DNA of 15,479 bases from JAMLGJ01 sp047972145 (lineage in GTDB: Bacteria; Actinomycetota; Acidimicrobiia; Acidimicrobiales; Microtrichaceae), in contig JBKEAI010000238.1 of NCBI GenBank assembly GCA_047972145.1, forward strand, positions 1-15,479. Reading direction: 5' to 3'. Shown here piece by piece: positions 7,678 through 14,836 of the stretch; the first letter of the stretch is position 1; each line of letters begins with the position of its first letter. Position numbers and translations under genes: made by a program. A model generated the notes under the pieces. The model did not search any database. It was not told the origin of the DNA and was given only the letters and a program-made list of their open reading frames with translations.

Positions 7678-8088
7678 CCAGCCGGGCAACGCTGCGGACC
7701 CGCGGATCCACTCGCGCATCTCGTCGGTGTCGATGTCGTCACCGTCGCGGATGTGTACGAACCGCGCGTCGGGATCCTTGCCGGACTCGGGAGGCTCGGG
7801 GTGCAGAGATGCCCCGTTGAAGAACGTGAGCTTCACGTAGTGGGTCATGCAGTGGTAGCTGGCGAACCAACCCTGGCCCTGCACACCGTAGAAGGGGGAG
7901 TTCCATCGCATCGCCTTGGCGACCCCCGGAACCACCTCCTCTATGAGGTCGTCGAGGCCACGGCCCACGTCGTGCTTCCAGCCGGGCATCGCATCGATGT
8001 AGGCCTGCACCGGCGCGTCTCCGTCACCCTTGGGTATCTGTGGGTTGCCCCCGGAGAGCAGCTTGGGCCCCTCGGATCGGTCGTTCAC
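7666..8088 (-). CDS. DUF1801 (YdhG-like) domain protein
   Basis: A 140-residue cytosolic protein with a DUF1801-type core: an early helix around PVQAYIDAMPGWKHDVGRGL, then VPGVAKAMRWNSPFYGVQGQGWFASY and YVKLTFFNGASLHP, which is the usual family progression. Some relatives were described as frataxin-like iron-binding proteins, but function is not settled and no metal site is obvious here. The GTG start overlaps the upstream GNAT stop (GTGA), so the two are translated as a coupled pair. The C-terminal ~35 residues are acidic (DGDDIDTDEMREW). The end of the gene carries a tandem duplication. Confidence 0.8.
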   Translation of the reverse strand: MNDRSEGPKLLSGGNPQIPKGDGDAPVQAYIDAMPGWKHDVGRGLDDLIEEVVPGVAKAMRWNSPFYGVQGQGWFASYHCMTHYVKLTFFNGASLHPEPPESGKDPDARFVHIRDGDDIDTDEMREWIRGSAALPGWDGF

Positions 8089-8393
8089 TTGCGCATCGCG
8101 TCGAACAGTTCGGTGTCGACCAGGTCCGCGTACTCAGGGTGCCTTTCGATGTAGCCCTCCACGAAAGGGCACAGAGGGACCACCTTGAGGCCCCGTGTCC
8201 GGGCGTCATCGAGCGCGAAGCTCGCCAGAGCCGAGCCGACGCCCTTGCCGCCGAAGTCGTCGCCGACCACGGTGTGTGCGAGCACGTACCTGTCTGCGTC
8301 GTCGCCTCGCACCAGGTACTCGATCACCCCGGCCTGATCACCATCGATCTCAGCGACGTAGCTGTCGTTGTCTGGTTCGTGTCGTACATCCAT
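8085..8393 (-). CDS. Small GNAT-fold N-acetyltransferase (COG2388-like)
   Basis: A 102-residue single-domain GNAT protein of the short type that transfers an acetyl group from acetyl-CoA to an unknown acceptor. The acetyl-CoA pyrophosphate loop reads GGKGVGSALASFALDDAR at about residues 49-66. A following β-strand, VVPLCPFV, and YIERHPEYADLV are typical of this family. I chose ATG at 8393 (MDVRHEP), because the fold begins there and a GGTGG purine stretch precedes it; the in-frame ATG at 8429 has no visible ribosome binding site. It is the first gene of a coupled pair with the DUF1801 gene. It is divergent from lon across a 185-bp region. Confidence 0.82.
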   Translation of the reverse strand: MDVRHEPDNDSYVAEIDGDQAGVIEYLVRGDDADRYVLAHTVVGDDFGGKGVGSALASFALDDARTRGLKVVPLCPFVEGYIERHPEYADLVDTELFDAMRK

Positions 8394-8545
8394 CAGCCAC
8401 CCATCATTGCACCGATCACGAGCAGGCATGGCCGCGATCGCATTGGGTCAGGCCGAGGATGGCAATAGTCACACCAGATCGATCGCAGCACTGGGAATAG
8501 GTGTCGCCTAAGAGTCGTTTCACCCGACGCACACTTTCATGTGGC

Positions 8546-8555
8546 TCTTGCAAGA
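8546..8555. promoter_or_regulatory. Perfect palindrome in the lon leader, candidate operator
   Basis: TCTTGCAAGA is a perfect 10-bp palindrome 23 bases before the lon ATG, with partly matching flanks (TGG on the left, CCA on the right). It does not match the HspR (CTTGAGT-N7-ACTCAAG) or CIRCE boxes I know. A heat-shock or protein-quality repressor site is possible. I see no convincing -35/-10 pair in the 185-bp region upstream of lon. Confidence 0.4.
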
Positions 8556-8578
8556 CGCCACGGGACTTCTGGAGAACC

Positions 8579-10897
8579 ATGTCCACGACACCGACGTTCA
8601 ACCCCTCAGAGACCCTCACGCTTCCGTTCATCGCGACCAACGAAGGGGTCGTGTTCCCCGAGATGGTCGTGACCATCGCCCTGGAATCACCCGACGCGAG
8701 CGCCGCCGCAGAGGCCGCTGTCGACGACCAGATCGTTCTGGTGCCGCGCATCGACGGCCGCTACGCCTCGGTGGGAACGCTCGCCCGCATAGAGAACAGG
8801 GGGCAACTCCCCAACGGGACCAAGGCGCTCACCATCCGTGCGGTCGGCCGCGCCGGGCTCGGATCCGGCGTGATGGGCACCGACTCGGCCCTGTGGATCG
8901 AAGCGACTCCCATGGACGAGTCGACCACCACCGACGAGACCGTCGCACTCGCGCAGCGCTACCGGGCGGCCGCGACCGCGCTGCTCGACGAGGTCGGTGC
9001 GGGCCGGGTGGGGATCGACCTACCCGATGACTCCGCGCCCGGGGCACTCGCGGACACGATCGCGTACTGGCCCGAGCTCAGCGCGGAGCAACGTCTCGAA
9101 CTGCTGGCCACCGCCGACCTCGATGACCGCCTCCGACTCGCGTACGACCTCGCCAAGGCGGCACTACAGGAGATCAAGGTCACCAAGGAGGTCCGCTCCG
9201 AGGTCAACGAGGGCTTCGAGAAAGACCAGCGTGAGGCGATCCTGCGACGCCAGCTCGCCTCCATCCAAAAGGAGCTGGGTGGTGACGACGCCGATGTGAT
9301 CGGCGAGTACCGCCGGCAACTCGATGCGCTGGATGTCGACGAGAAGGTCCACAAGGCGATCGCAAAGGAGATCGACCGCTTCGAACGTCTCGGAGAGAAC
9401 TCCCAGGAGTCGAGCTGGATACGCACCTGGCTCGACGAGGTGTTCACCCTGCCGTGGAACGAACGCACCGAGGACAACCTCGACCTCACCGCGGCCGCCG
9501 CGACCCTCGACGCCGACCACACCGGCCTCGAAGACGTCAAGGAGCGCATCGTGGAGCACCTGGCGGTGCGCAAGCTGCGCGCCGAACGCGATGTCGATCC
9601 CGAGACAGGAGGGCGTGGCTCGGCCATCCTCACCCTGGTTGGTCCTCCGGGTGTGGGCAAGACCTCGCTCGGCGAGTCGATCGCGTCGGCGCTCGGGCGC
9701 AGGTTCGTTCGCCTTGCATTGGGCGGCATCCGAGACGAAGCGGAGATCCGCGGTCACCGTCGCACCTACGTGGGTGCGAGGCCGGGCCGCATCGTGCGCG
9801 CCCTCGCGGAGGCGGGGACGATGAACCCGGTGATCCTGCTCGACGAGATCGACAAGGTCGGCGCGGACTGGCGCGGTGACCCTTCCGCCGCGCTGTTGGA
9901 GGTGCTCGACCCCGCTCAGAACCACAGCTTCCGCGACCACTACCTCGAGTTCGAGCTCGACCTGAGCGACGTGATCTTCATCGCAACCGCCAACAGGCTC
10001 GACACGATCCCGGGCCCGTTGCTCGACCGGGTGGAGGTGATCTCGATCGACGGCTACACCGACGTGGAGAAGGCCGTCATCGCACGCGACCACATCCTGC
10101 CGAGGTTGCGCTCGCGCATCGGGCTGTCCGATTCGGAGGTCGTGCTCGACGGTGAGGTTGTCGACCGTGTGGCCGCGGACTGGACCCGCGAGGCGGGGGT
10201 CCGCAGCTTGGAGCGTCAGCTCGACAAGCTGCTGCGCAAGGCGGCGACGAAGATCGCGACCGACCCCGACGAGGCGCCGATCACGATCACCGACGACGAC
10301 CTCACCGAGTTGCTGGGCCAGCCGATCCCGCGCGAGGACCTCGCCGGTCGTACCTCGGTGCCCGGTGTCGCAACCGGGCTGGCGGTCACCGGTGCCGGTG
10401 GCGACGTGCTGTTCGTCGAAGCGGTCGCCATGGAGGGTGAGCCCGGCCTCACCCTCACGGGCCAGCTCGGTGACGTGATGAAGGAGTCGGGCGAGATCGC
10501 CCGCAGCTACCTGCGCTCGCACGCCGATGCCCTGGGTATCGACCCCGAGGTGGACCTCGATCGGCGCTTCCACATCCACTTCCCGGCAGGCGCCGTCCCC
10601 AAGGACGGTCCCTCCGCGGGCGTCACGATGACCACCGCACTGGTGTCGTTGCTGAGCGGTCGCACGGTGCGCGACGACGTGGCGATGACCGGTGAGGTGT
10701 CACTCCAGGGCCGCGTGCTTCCGATCGGTGGGGTCAAGCAGAAGCTGCTAGCGGCACACCGTGCCGGGCTCGAGAGGGTGATCCTGCCCGCCCGCAACGG
10801 CGTCGACCTCGACGACGTGCCCGGGGACGTGCGCGACGAGCTGGACATCCACCTGGTGGAGACGATCGACGAGGTGATCGAGCTCGCCCTGGACTGA
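8579..10897 (+). CDS. lon: ATP-dependent Lon protease
   Basis: A 772-residue cytosolic AAA+ serine protease that unfolds and degrades damaged or regulatory proteins. The N-terminal LON substrate-binding domain starts at LTLPFIATNEGVVFPEM. A helical region of ~180-300 includes EGFEKDQREAILRRQLASI. Walker A is GPPGVGKT (355-362) and Walker B is ILLDEIDK (from 419). The C-terminal protease domain has the catalytic dyad S679 (PKDGPSAGV) and K720 (GGVKQKLLAAHRAG). Length and dyad spacing match bacterial LonA, so it looks intact. The ATG at 8579 is chosen because GGAG at 8571-8574 precedes it and family homology starts there; an in-frame GTG at 8501 adds unrelated sequence. Many mycobacteria, including M. 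tuberculosis, lack lon. Confidence 0.97.
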   Translation: MSTTPTFNPSETLTLPFIATNEGVVFPEMVVTIALESPDASAAAEAAVDDQIVLVPRIDGRYASVGTLARIENRGQLPNGTKALTIRAVGRAGLGSGVMGTDSALWIEATPMDESTTTDETVALAQRYRAAATALLDEVGAGRVGIDLPDDSAPGALADTIAYWPELSAEQRLELLATADLDDRLRLAYDLAKAALQEIKVTKEVRSEVNEGFEKDQREAILRRQLASIQKELGGDDADVIGEYRRQLDALDVDEKVHKAIAKEIDRFERLGENSQESSWIRTWLDEVFTLPWNERTEDNLDLTAAAATLDADHTGLEDVKERIVEHLAVRKLRAERDVDPETGGRGSAILTLVGPPGVGKTSLGESIASALGRRFVRLALGGIRDEAEIRGHRRTYVGARPGRIVRALAEAGTMNPVILLDEIDKVGADWRGDPSAALLEVLDPAQNHSFRDHYLEFELDLSDVIFIATANRLDTIPGPLLDRVEVISIDGYTDVEKAVIARDHILPRLRSRIGLSDSEVVLDGEVVDRVAADWTREAGVRSLERQLDKLLRKAATKIATDPDEAPITITDDDLTELLGQPIPREDLAGRTSVPGVATGLAVTGAGGDVLFVEAVAMEGEPGLTLTGQLGDVMKESGEIARSYLRSHADALGIDPEVDLDRRFHIHFPAGAVPKDGPSAGVTMTTALVSLLSGRTVRDDVAMTGEVSLQGRVLPIGGVKQKLLAAHRAGLERVILPARNGVDLDDVPGDVRDELDIHLVETIDEVIELALD

Positions 10898-10912
10898 TGG
10901 GAGCCTCCCGCG

Positions 10913-10956
10913 AGAGACAGCCGGGTGGGCTGCTAGAGACAGCCGGGCGGGCTGCT
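10913..10956. repeat. 22-bp tandem duplication with small hairpins between convergent genes
   Basis: Two adjacent copies (10913-10934 and 10935-10956) begin AGAGACAGCCGGG and differ at one base (T/C); a partial third copy (AGAG) follows. Each copy holds CAGCC-N5-GGCTG, a 5-bp stem. The second copy runs into the stop codon of the 286-residue gene, and the first repeats that stop region. They lie just after lon and could act as a weak two-way terminator, although no U-tract is present. Confidence 0.85.
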
Positions 10957-11815
10957 AGAGCATGTGACGGGCGTCGTGGGCCTGCCACAGTGCCGTGCGG
11001 ATCACCCGGCTGTCGCGCAGCGTCGCCAACCCGTGGGGTATGGCGAGCTCGTCGGAGTTGAACACCTCGACCCGCTGTTCGTACAGCTCGACAAGCCTCG
11101 CCCGGTCCGCATCGTCGAGGAGGTGCATCGGTAGCCGGATCGCGGCTTCGCCCGCGGTCTCGACATACCCGGTGAGTTCGAGCAGACCCGCACGGGCAGC
11201 GGCACCCCTCCATGGGTCTGCGGCCAGGTGGGCCAGCAGGTTGAGCGCCAGTTGGGAGCGTTCGGTGTCGTAGATGCACGCAATCTGTCCGTCGTAGCCG
11301 AAACGCGGTGACACAGCGCCTACCAGGGCTTCGGCAACCCCGAGCCGGTGCGCCTCGCGCAGGATCCGCTCGGCGGTTCCCGCCAGGCGCAGCAGGATCT
11401 GCTGGTCCCGACGACCATGGCGGCACAGCTCGGCGAGCTCGTGCAGCGTGTCCTCGTCGCCCGCAGCGGCCGCGACTTCAACCCGTTCCAACAGAGCGTC
11501 CAGCTTGATCTCGAGCTCCCGCGCCAGGGGTGCTTCGGTCACCCACTGCTCGAAGTGCTCCACGAGCACCGGATCCATCACATCGGGGTGGTTCGCGATC
11601 TCGGTCACGCAGACCCGTGCGTACTCGATCACGAGTTCGAGGTCTGTTCCATCCACCGCGCCGAAACGAATGAAGAGCCCCAGCCTGGAGTTGATCTGCT
11701 CGACCGCTTCAACGGGGGTGAGGACGCCCTCGTCCATGCGGTCACGGGCCATGTCGACCATCTTGACGACGATGTCGAGGCTCAGCTCATCGACCATCCA
11801 GTGCTGTTCGGCCAT
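10955..11815 (-). CDS. Unrecognised 286-residue helical protein
   Basis: I do not recognise this family. The composition suggests a soluble, mostly α-helical cytosolic protein: rich in Leu, Ala, Glu and Arg, with no signal peptide or membrane segment. It has heptad-like stretches around LEIKLDALLERVEVAAA and LRLAGTAERILREAHRLGVAEAL. The N-terminus is acidic (MVDELSLDIVVKMVDMARDRMDEG). The C-terminal third contains GYDGQIACIYDTERSQLALNL, RLPMHLLDDADRARLVELYE and FNSDELAIPHGLATL. No catalytic motif is evident. ATG at 11815 has only a distant AGGG stretch upstream; the ATG at 11797 is an alternative start. It lies 92 bases downstream of the arylsulfatase on the same strand, with a hairpin between them. 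It is convergent with lon. Codon use looks like that of its neighbours, so it is a real gene. Confidence 0.75.
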   Translation of the reverse strand: MAEQHWMVDELSLDIVVKMVDMARDRMDEGVLTPVEAVEQINSRLGLFIRFGAVDGTDLELVIEYARVCVTEIANHPDVMDPVLVEHFEQWVTEAPLARELEIKLDALLERVEVAAAAGDEDTLHELAELCRHGRRDQQILLRLAGTAERILREAHRLGVAEALVGAVSPRFGYDGQIACIYDTERSQLALNLLAHLAADPWRGAAARAGLLELTGYVETAGEAAIRLPMHLLDDADRARLVELYEQRVEVFNSDELAIPHGLATLRDSRVIRTALWQAHDARHML

Positions 11816-11872
11816 CGGTGTGCCGCCCTTCTGTGCTCCTGTCGCTGCTGTCCTTTCGTAGCTTCACACACC

Positions 11873-11893
11873 CCGGTGCCGGATCGGCAGCGG
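11873..11893 (-). terminator. Hairpin after the arylsulfatase gene, possible terminator
   Basis: CCGgTGCCG-GAT-CGGCAgCGG folds into an eight-pair stem with one internal G-G mismatch and a 3-nt loop. It starts 14 bases after the sulfatase stop. No U-run follows on the minus strand, so it may be a U-less actinobacterial terminator or an attenuating hairpin before the 286-residue gene. Confidence 0.45.
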
Positions 11894-11907
11894 ATTGTGC
11901 GAACCGG

Positions 11908-14205
11908 CTATTCGAAGCGGGCACCCATCTCGCGCAGCATGTCGGTGACGTCATCGGGCATGCCGGGTGCGCCCGCTCCCGGGGTGTAGGTGACCTTGCC
12001 CAGGCTGCCTGTGAAGGGGAACTTGCCATGGGATTCGTGGCGTTCCCACCACACCGGCGAGCGCGGATCGCGGCCCACGGTGATGCCCTCGAAGGGCGAC
12101 ATGGCGAAGATCATCGGCACCTCGGGGGAGTCGGGGCCCGGTTCACCGTCGACGTCGAGGTGCAGCCTCCAACGGTTCCCCTCGAGTGCCTCGAAGCGGG
12201 CCCCGACAGTGTGCTCACCGGGGGAGAGCGCAGGTCCGTGCACGAAGGTCATCTGACCACGCCCGTCGTTCATGGCGAGGGTGGGCACGAGGTCCTCGAG
12301 GACGTAGAGCGCGTAGCCGCCGCTCTGGTCGCCGTGGGATACCAGTGTGCCGACGTCTCCGGGTTCCACCGAGAAGGTCGCCATCAACTCGAACGAGCGG
12401 AGCCAGATCAGCTGCACCGAGCGCCACCGGTCGAGCGTGGGGGTACCCGGCCAGATCGTGAGCGGCTCGGAGAGCCGATCGGTGCGCGGTGGGCGGATCA
12501 GGTACTTGAGCCCGGTGCCCTCATCCAGAGGGAAGATCTGGGTGTCCCAGGCGCCCTGCTCCCAGGCGGCGGTGAGCTCCGCGAGGCGCTCGGGCTCGAC
12601 CTCGGCGAGGTCCTTCAACTCGGTGGGATCCTCGGTGAGGTTGTAGAGCTCCCATTCGGAGTCCTCGAACGCGGTCATCGGTTGGTGCAGGGTGACCACC
12701 TCCCAGCCGTTGCGGTAGAAGCCGCGGTGCCCGATCATCTCGTAGACCGCCTCGTCGCGCTGGTCCGGTGCCGCGGCCGAGCCGATCGTGGGCACGAACG
12801 AGTGACCTGTCATGGGTCGCACAGTCGTGCCGTCGCGTTTGGTGATCGGCTCGATGCCCACGAGCTCCAAGAGGGTCGGTGCCAGATCCGATATGTGGGC
12901 GTACTGGCGGCGCATGGTGCCGGTCTCCACGTCGCCGTCGGGCCACGACAACAGGAACGGCACCGTGTGACCACCGGCGTGGGTGTTGATCTTGTAGAGA
13001 CGGAACGGTGTGTTGCCCGCCATCGCCCAACCGCGTGGGTAGTGCGGCATCGTGCGGGGTCCGCCGATCAACTCGAGGCGCTCGTGATCCACGTCGATGT
13101 CCTCGCCGGCCATGAGGTGCACCATGTAGCCGGTGGTACCCACCGCCTCGCCTTCGCGCGACGCCCCGTTGTCGGAGGTGAACACGAAGATGGTGTTGTC
13201 GAGCTCTCCCATCTCGCCGAGGGCGTCGAGGATGCGCCCGGTCGAGCGGTCGACCGCTCCGAGCATCGCCGCGAACACCTCCATGTAGCGGGCATACAGC
13301 TCGCGCTGTCGGTCATCGAGGTCGGTCCATGGTGCGACGTCGTTGTTCTCCTCGGAGTTCCGGGGGGCCAACTCGGTGTCGGGGTCGACCACACCGAGGT
13401 CGTGCTGGCGCGCGAAGCGGCGGTCGCGGATCTCGTCCCAGCCGGCGTCGTAGTTGCCGCGCTGTGCCGCGATGTCGGTGGCGGGTGCCTGCAACGGGGC
13501 GTGTACCGCGCCGTGCGCGAAGTACAACATGAACGGCTTGGTCGGATCCGATGCCTTGCCGGAGCGGATCATTCCGATCGCCTCGTCGGTGAGGTCGTCG
13601 GTCAGGTAGTACCCGGGCGGGTACTCCTCGGTCTCCACCGGTGAGTTGTCGCGGATGAGGCGGTGTGGTTGGTGAAGGTTGGTGAAACCGTCGAGGAACC
13701 CGTAGTAGCGGTCGAAGCCACGCTGGCACGGCCAGGAGTGCCTGGGGCCCGCATCGGACTGGTCGGAGTCCTTGGACAGGTGCCACTTGCCGACCATGTA
13801 GGTGGCCCAGCCGTTGGCCCGCAGGGTTTCGGGAAGGGTCGCCACGTCCCCGGCGATCTCCATCGCGTATCCGGGGAACCCGGGATCGGAGTGGGCGACG
13901 GTGCCCACTCCGGCCGCGTGGGGTTCCATGCCGGTGAGCAGGGACGCGCGGGTCGGTGAGCACATCGGAGTGGAGTGGAAGTTCGTGTACTGCAACCCGC
14001 GCCCGGCGAGCTCGTCGATGCGCGGTGTGGGGATCTCGCTGCCGTAGCAGCCGAGGTCCGCGTAGCCGAGGTCGTCGACCAGCACCACGACGATGTTGGG
14101 AGCACTCTCGGGTGCGACCGGACGCTCGGGCCACCAGGACTCCGAAGTCGCGAAGACCCGGCCGACCTTTCCTCCGAACCCCTCGTATGCGGGTCCGGTG
14201 ATCAT
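11908..14205 (-). CDS. Arylsulfatase (type I, formylglycine-dependent)
   Basis: A 765-residue sulfatase that hydrolyses sulfate esters; the natural substrate is unknown. The active-site signature MCSPTRASLLTG places the cysteine converted to formylglycine at C82, with R86. Metal ligands D44/D45 (VLVDDLGYADLGCYG) and D345/N346 (TSDNGA) are present, as are K140/H142 (GKWHLS) and H231/H235 (YFAHGAVHAP). The length is close to the ~790-residue AtsA-type proteins of mycobacteria, and the C-terminal ~200 residues look like the added β-rich domain. The N-terminus (MITGPAYEGFGGKVG) has no signal peptide, so it is likely cytosolic. The ATG overlaps the csoR stop (TGATG), which fixes the start and suggests coupled expression behind a copper repressor. 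No formylglycine-generating enzyme or sulfate transporter is visible in the window. Confidence 0.93.
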   Translation of the reverse strand: MITGPAYEGFGGKVGRVFATSESWWPERPVAPESAPNIVVVLVDDLGYADLGCYGSEIPTPRIDELAGRGLQYTNFHSTPMCSPTRASLLTGMEPHAAGVGTVAHSDPGFPGYAMEIAGDVATLPETLRANGWATYMVGKWHLSKDSDQSDAGPRHSWPCQRGFDRYYGFLDGFTNLHQPHRLIRDNSPVETEEYPPGYYLTDDLTDEAIGMIRSGKASDPTKPFMLYFAHGAVHAPLQAPATDIAAQRGNYDAGWDEIRDRRFARQHDLGVVDPDTELAPRNSEENNDVAPWTDLDDRQRELYARYMEVFAAMLGAVDRSTGRILDALGEMGELDNTIFVFTSDNGASREGEAVGTTGYMVHLMAGEDIDVDHERLELIGGPRTMPHYPRGWAMAGNTPFRLYKINTHAGGHTVPFLLSWPDGDVETGTMRRQYAHISDLAPTLLELVGIEPITKRDGTTVRPMTGHSFVPTIGSAAAPDQRDEAVYEMIGHRGFYRNGWEVVTLHQPMTAFEDSEWELYNLTEDPTELKDLAEVEPERLAELTAAWEQGAWDTQIFPLDEGTGLKYLIRPPRTDRLSEPLTIWPGTPTLDRWRSVQLIWLRSFELMATFSVEPGDVGTLVSHGDQSGGYALYVLEDLVPTLAMNDGRGQMTFVHGPALSPGEHTVGARFEALEGNRWRLHLDVDGEPGPDSPEVPMIFAMSPFEGITVGRDPRSPVWWERHESHGKFPFTGSLGKVTYTPGAGAPGMPDDVTDMLREMGARFE

Positions 14206-14483
14206 CAGAGCATCCGCCCGATCGCCTGCATCAGTTCGTCGGCCTGGTCGTCTGGGCTCTCGGGGCCACCGTGGCCGCCCGCGAGGCAGTGGCGCGTGTG
14301 GCCGTCGAGAAGTCCGAGTGCGACCTTGTCGAGCGCGGCCCCGATGGCACTGATCTGGGTGAGCACGTCGATGCAGTAGCGGTCCTCGGAGACCATGTTC
14401 GACACCCCCCGCACCTGACCCTCGATGCGGGACAACCTCGCCAGAAGCTGGTCCTTGGTTGCGCTGTATCCACGTTCGGTCAT
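14205..14483 (-). CDS. csoR: CsoR-family copper-sensing repressor
   Basis: A 92-residue all-helical repressor that releases DNA when it binds Cu(I). The metal-binding residues are C37 (DRYCIDVL), H62 and C66 (GHTRHC), matching C36/H61/C65 of M. tuberculosis CsoR; Y36 precedes the first cysteine, as there. The N-terminal helix carries the family pattern QLLARLSRIEGQVRGV. E83 near the C-terminus may be the second-shell glutamate. ATG at 14483 has GAGG five bases upstream on the minus strand. It is divergent from copZ-copA, with two operator-like boxes between, and is translationally coupled to the arylsulfatase downstream. Ni- or formaldehyde-sensing relatives share the fold, but the Cys-His-Cys set and copper neighbours favour copper. 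Confidence 0.95.
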   Translation of the reverse strand: MTERGYSATKDQLLARLSRIEGQVRGVSNMVSEDRYCIDVLTQISAIGAALDKVALGLLDGHTRHCLAGGHGGPESPDDQADELMQAIGRML

Positions 14484-14538
14484 GTCGGCCTCGGTTCCTT
14501 GAAGGGTTGACTTCTGGCGGAAAATCCCTGGACAGGTG

Positions 14539-14567
14539 TTGCCAAGTATACCCTCGGGGGGTATGGT
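14539..14567 (+). promoter_or_regulatory. Promoter of copZ-copA
   Basis: TTGCCA (-35, 14539-14544), a 17-bp spacer and TATGGT (-10, 14562-14567) form a good σ70-type promoter. The -10 overlaps the right arm of the first CsoR-like box, so a bound repressor would block polymerase. The copZ ATG is 62 bases beyond the -10. Confidence 0.65.
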
Positions 14568-14572
14568 CTCAA
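14545..14572 (-). promoter_or_regulatory. Promoter of csoR-arylsulfatase
   Basis: On the minus strand, TTGAGA (-35, 14572-14567), a 16-bp spacer and TATACT (-10, 14550-14545) are near consensus. This promoter fully interleaves with the copZ promoter, and both CsoR-like boxes touch it. This implies autoregulation of csoR and, through coupling, copper control of the sulfatase. Confidence 0.6.
14548..14564. promoter_or_regulatory. CsoR operator-like box 1
   Basis: ATACC-N7-GGTAT, 17 bp, with arms extendable to ATACCC/GGGTAT around a G/C-rich centre. This A/T-edged, G/C-tract palindrome is the usual form of CsoR operators. It covers the copZ -10 arm and part of the csoR -10. Confidence 0.75.
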
Positions 14573-14588
14573 TACCCCCCTGAGGTAT
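14572..14588. promoter_or_regulatory. CsoR operator-like box 2
   Basis: A second 17-bp ATACC-N7-GGTAT palindrome whose centre is 24 bp from that of box 1. It lies just after the copZ -10 and touches the csoR -35. Two boxes suggest two CsoR tetramers or cooperative binding. Confidence 0.7.
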
Positions 14589-14629
14589 GAACGCCGACGG
14601 GATGCGACCAGCGACGAACGGAGAACATC

Positions 14630-14836
14630 ATGCCAAGCGAAATGACCGTCGAAGTACTCGGGATGACATGCGGGCACTGCGAGGCCGCCGTGAAGGCAGA
14701 GGTGGCGACCGTCGAGGGCGTGAGCGACGTCGAGGTGAACCTCGAAACCGGCGCCGTTCGCATCCTCAGCGAGGCTCCCATCGACCCTCAACTCGTCAGC
14801 GCGGCGGTGCAAGAGGCCGGCTACGAGGTCGCGTGA
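14630..14836 (+). CDS. copZ: CopZ-like copper chaperone (HMA domain)
   Basis: A 68-residue single heavy-metal-associated domain that carries Cu(I) in the cytosol and passes it to the CopA pump or CsoR. The metal site is GMTCGHC with C14 and C17, followed by the βαββαβ pattern (CEAAVKAEVATVEGVSDVEVNLETGAVRI) and the closing AGYEV motif. GGAG at 14620-14623 lies six bases before ATG 14630; a second in-frame ATG at 14642 is less well placed. The stop overlaps copA as TGATG, so the two are coupled. Confidence 0.95.
   Translation: MPSEMTVEVLGMTCGHCEAAVKAEVATVEGVSDVEVNLETGAVRILSEAPIDPQLVSAAVQEAGYEVA

Noticed and set aside
8443..8471. TTGGGT/TAGTCA as a lon promoter
   Set aside because: The -35 and -10 matches are both poor and no other feature supports them.
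8501..8578. N-terminal extension of Lon from GTG 8501
   Set aside because: The added residues are unlike Lon, while GGAG at 8571-8574 and family homology support ATG 8579.
9164..10579. 471-codon open frame on the minus strand
   Set aside because: It is antisense to lon, whose Walker motifs and catalytic dyad are intact.
11818..13644. 608-codon open frame on the plus strand
   Set aside because: It is antisense to the arylsulfatase, which has all its active-site residues.
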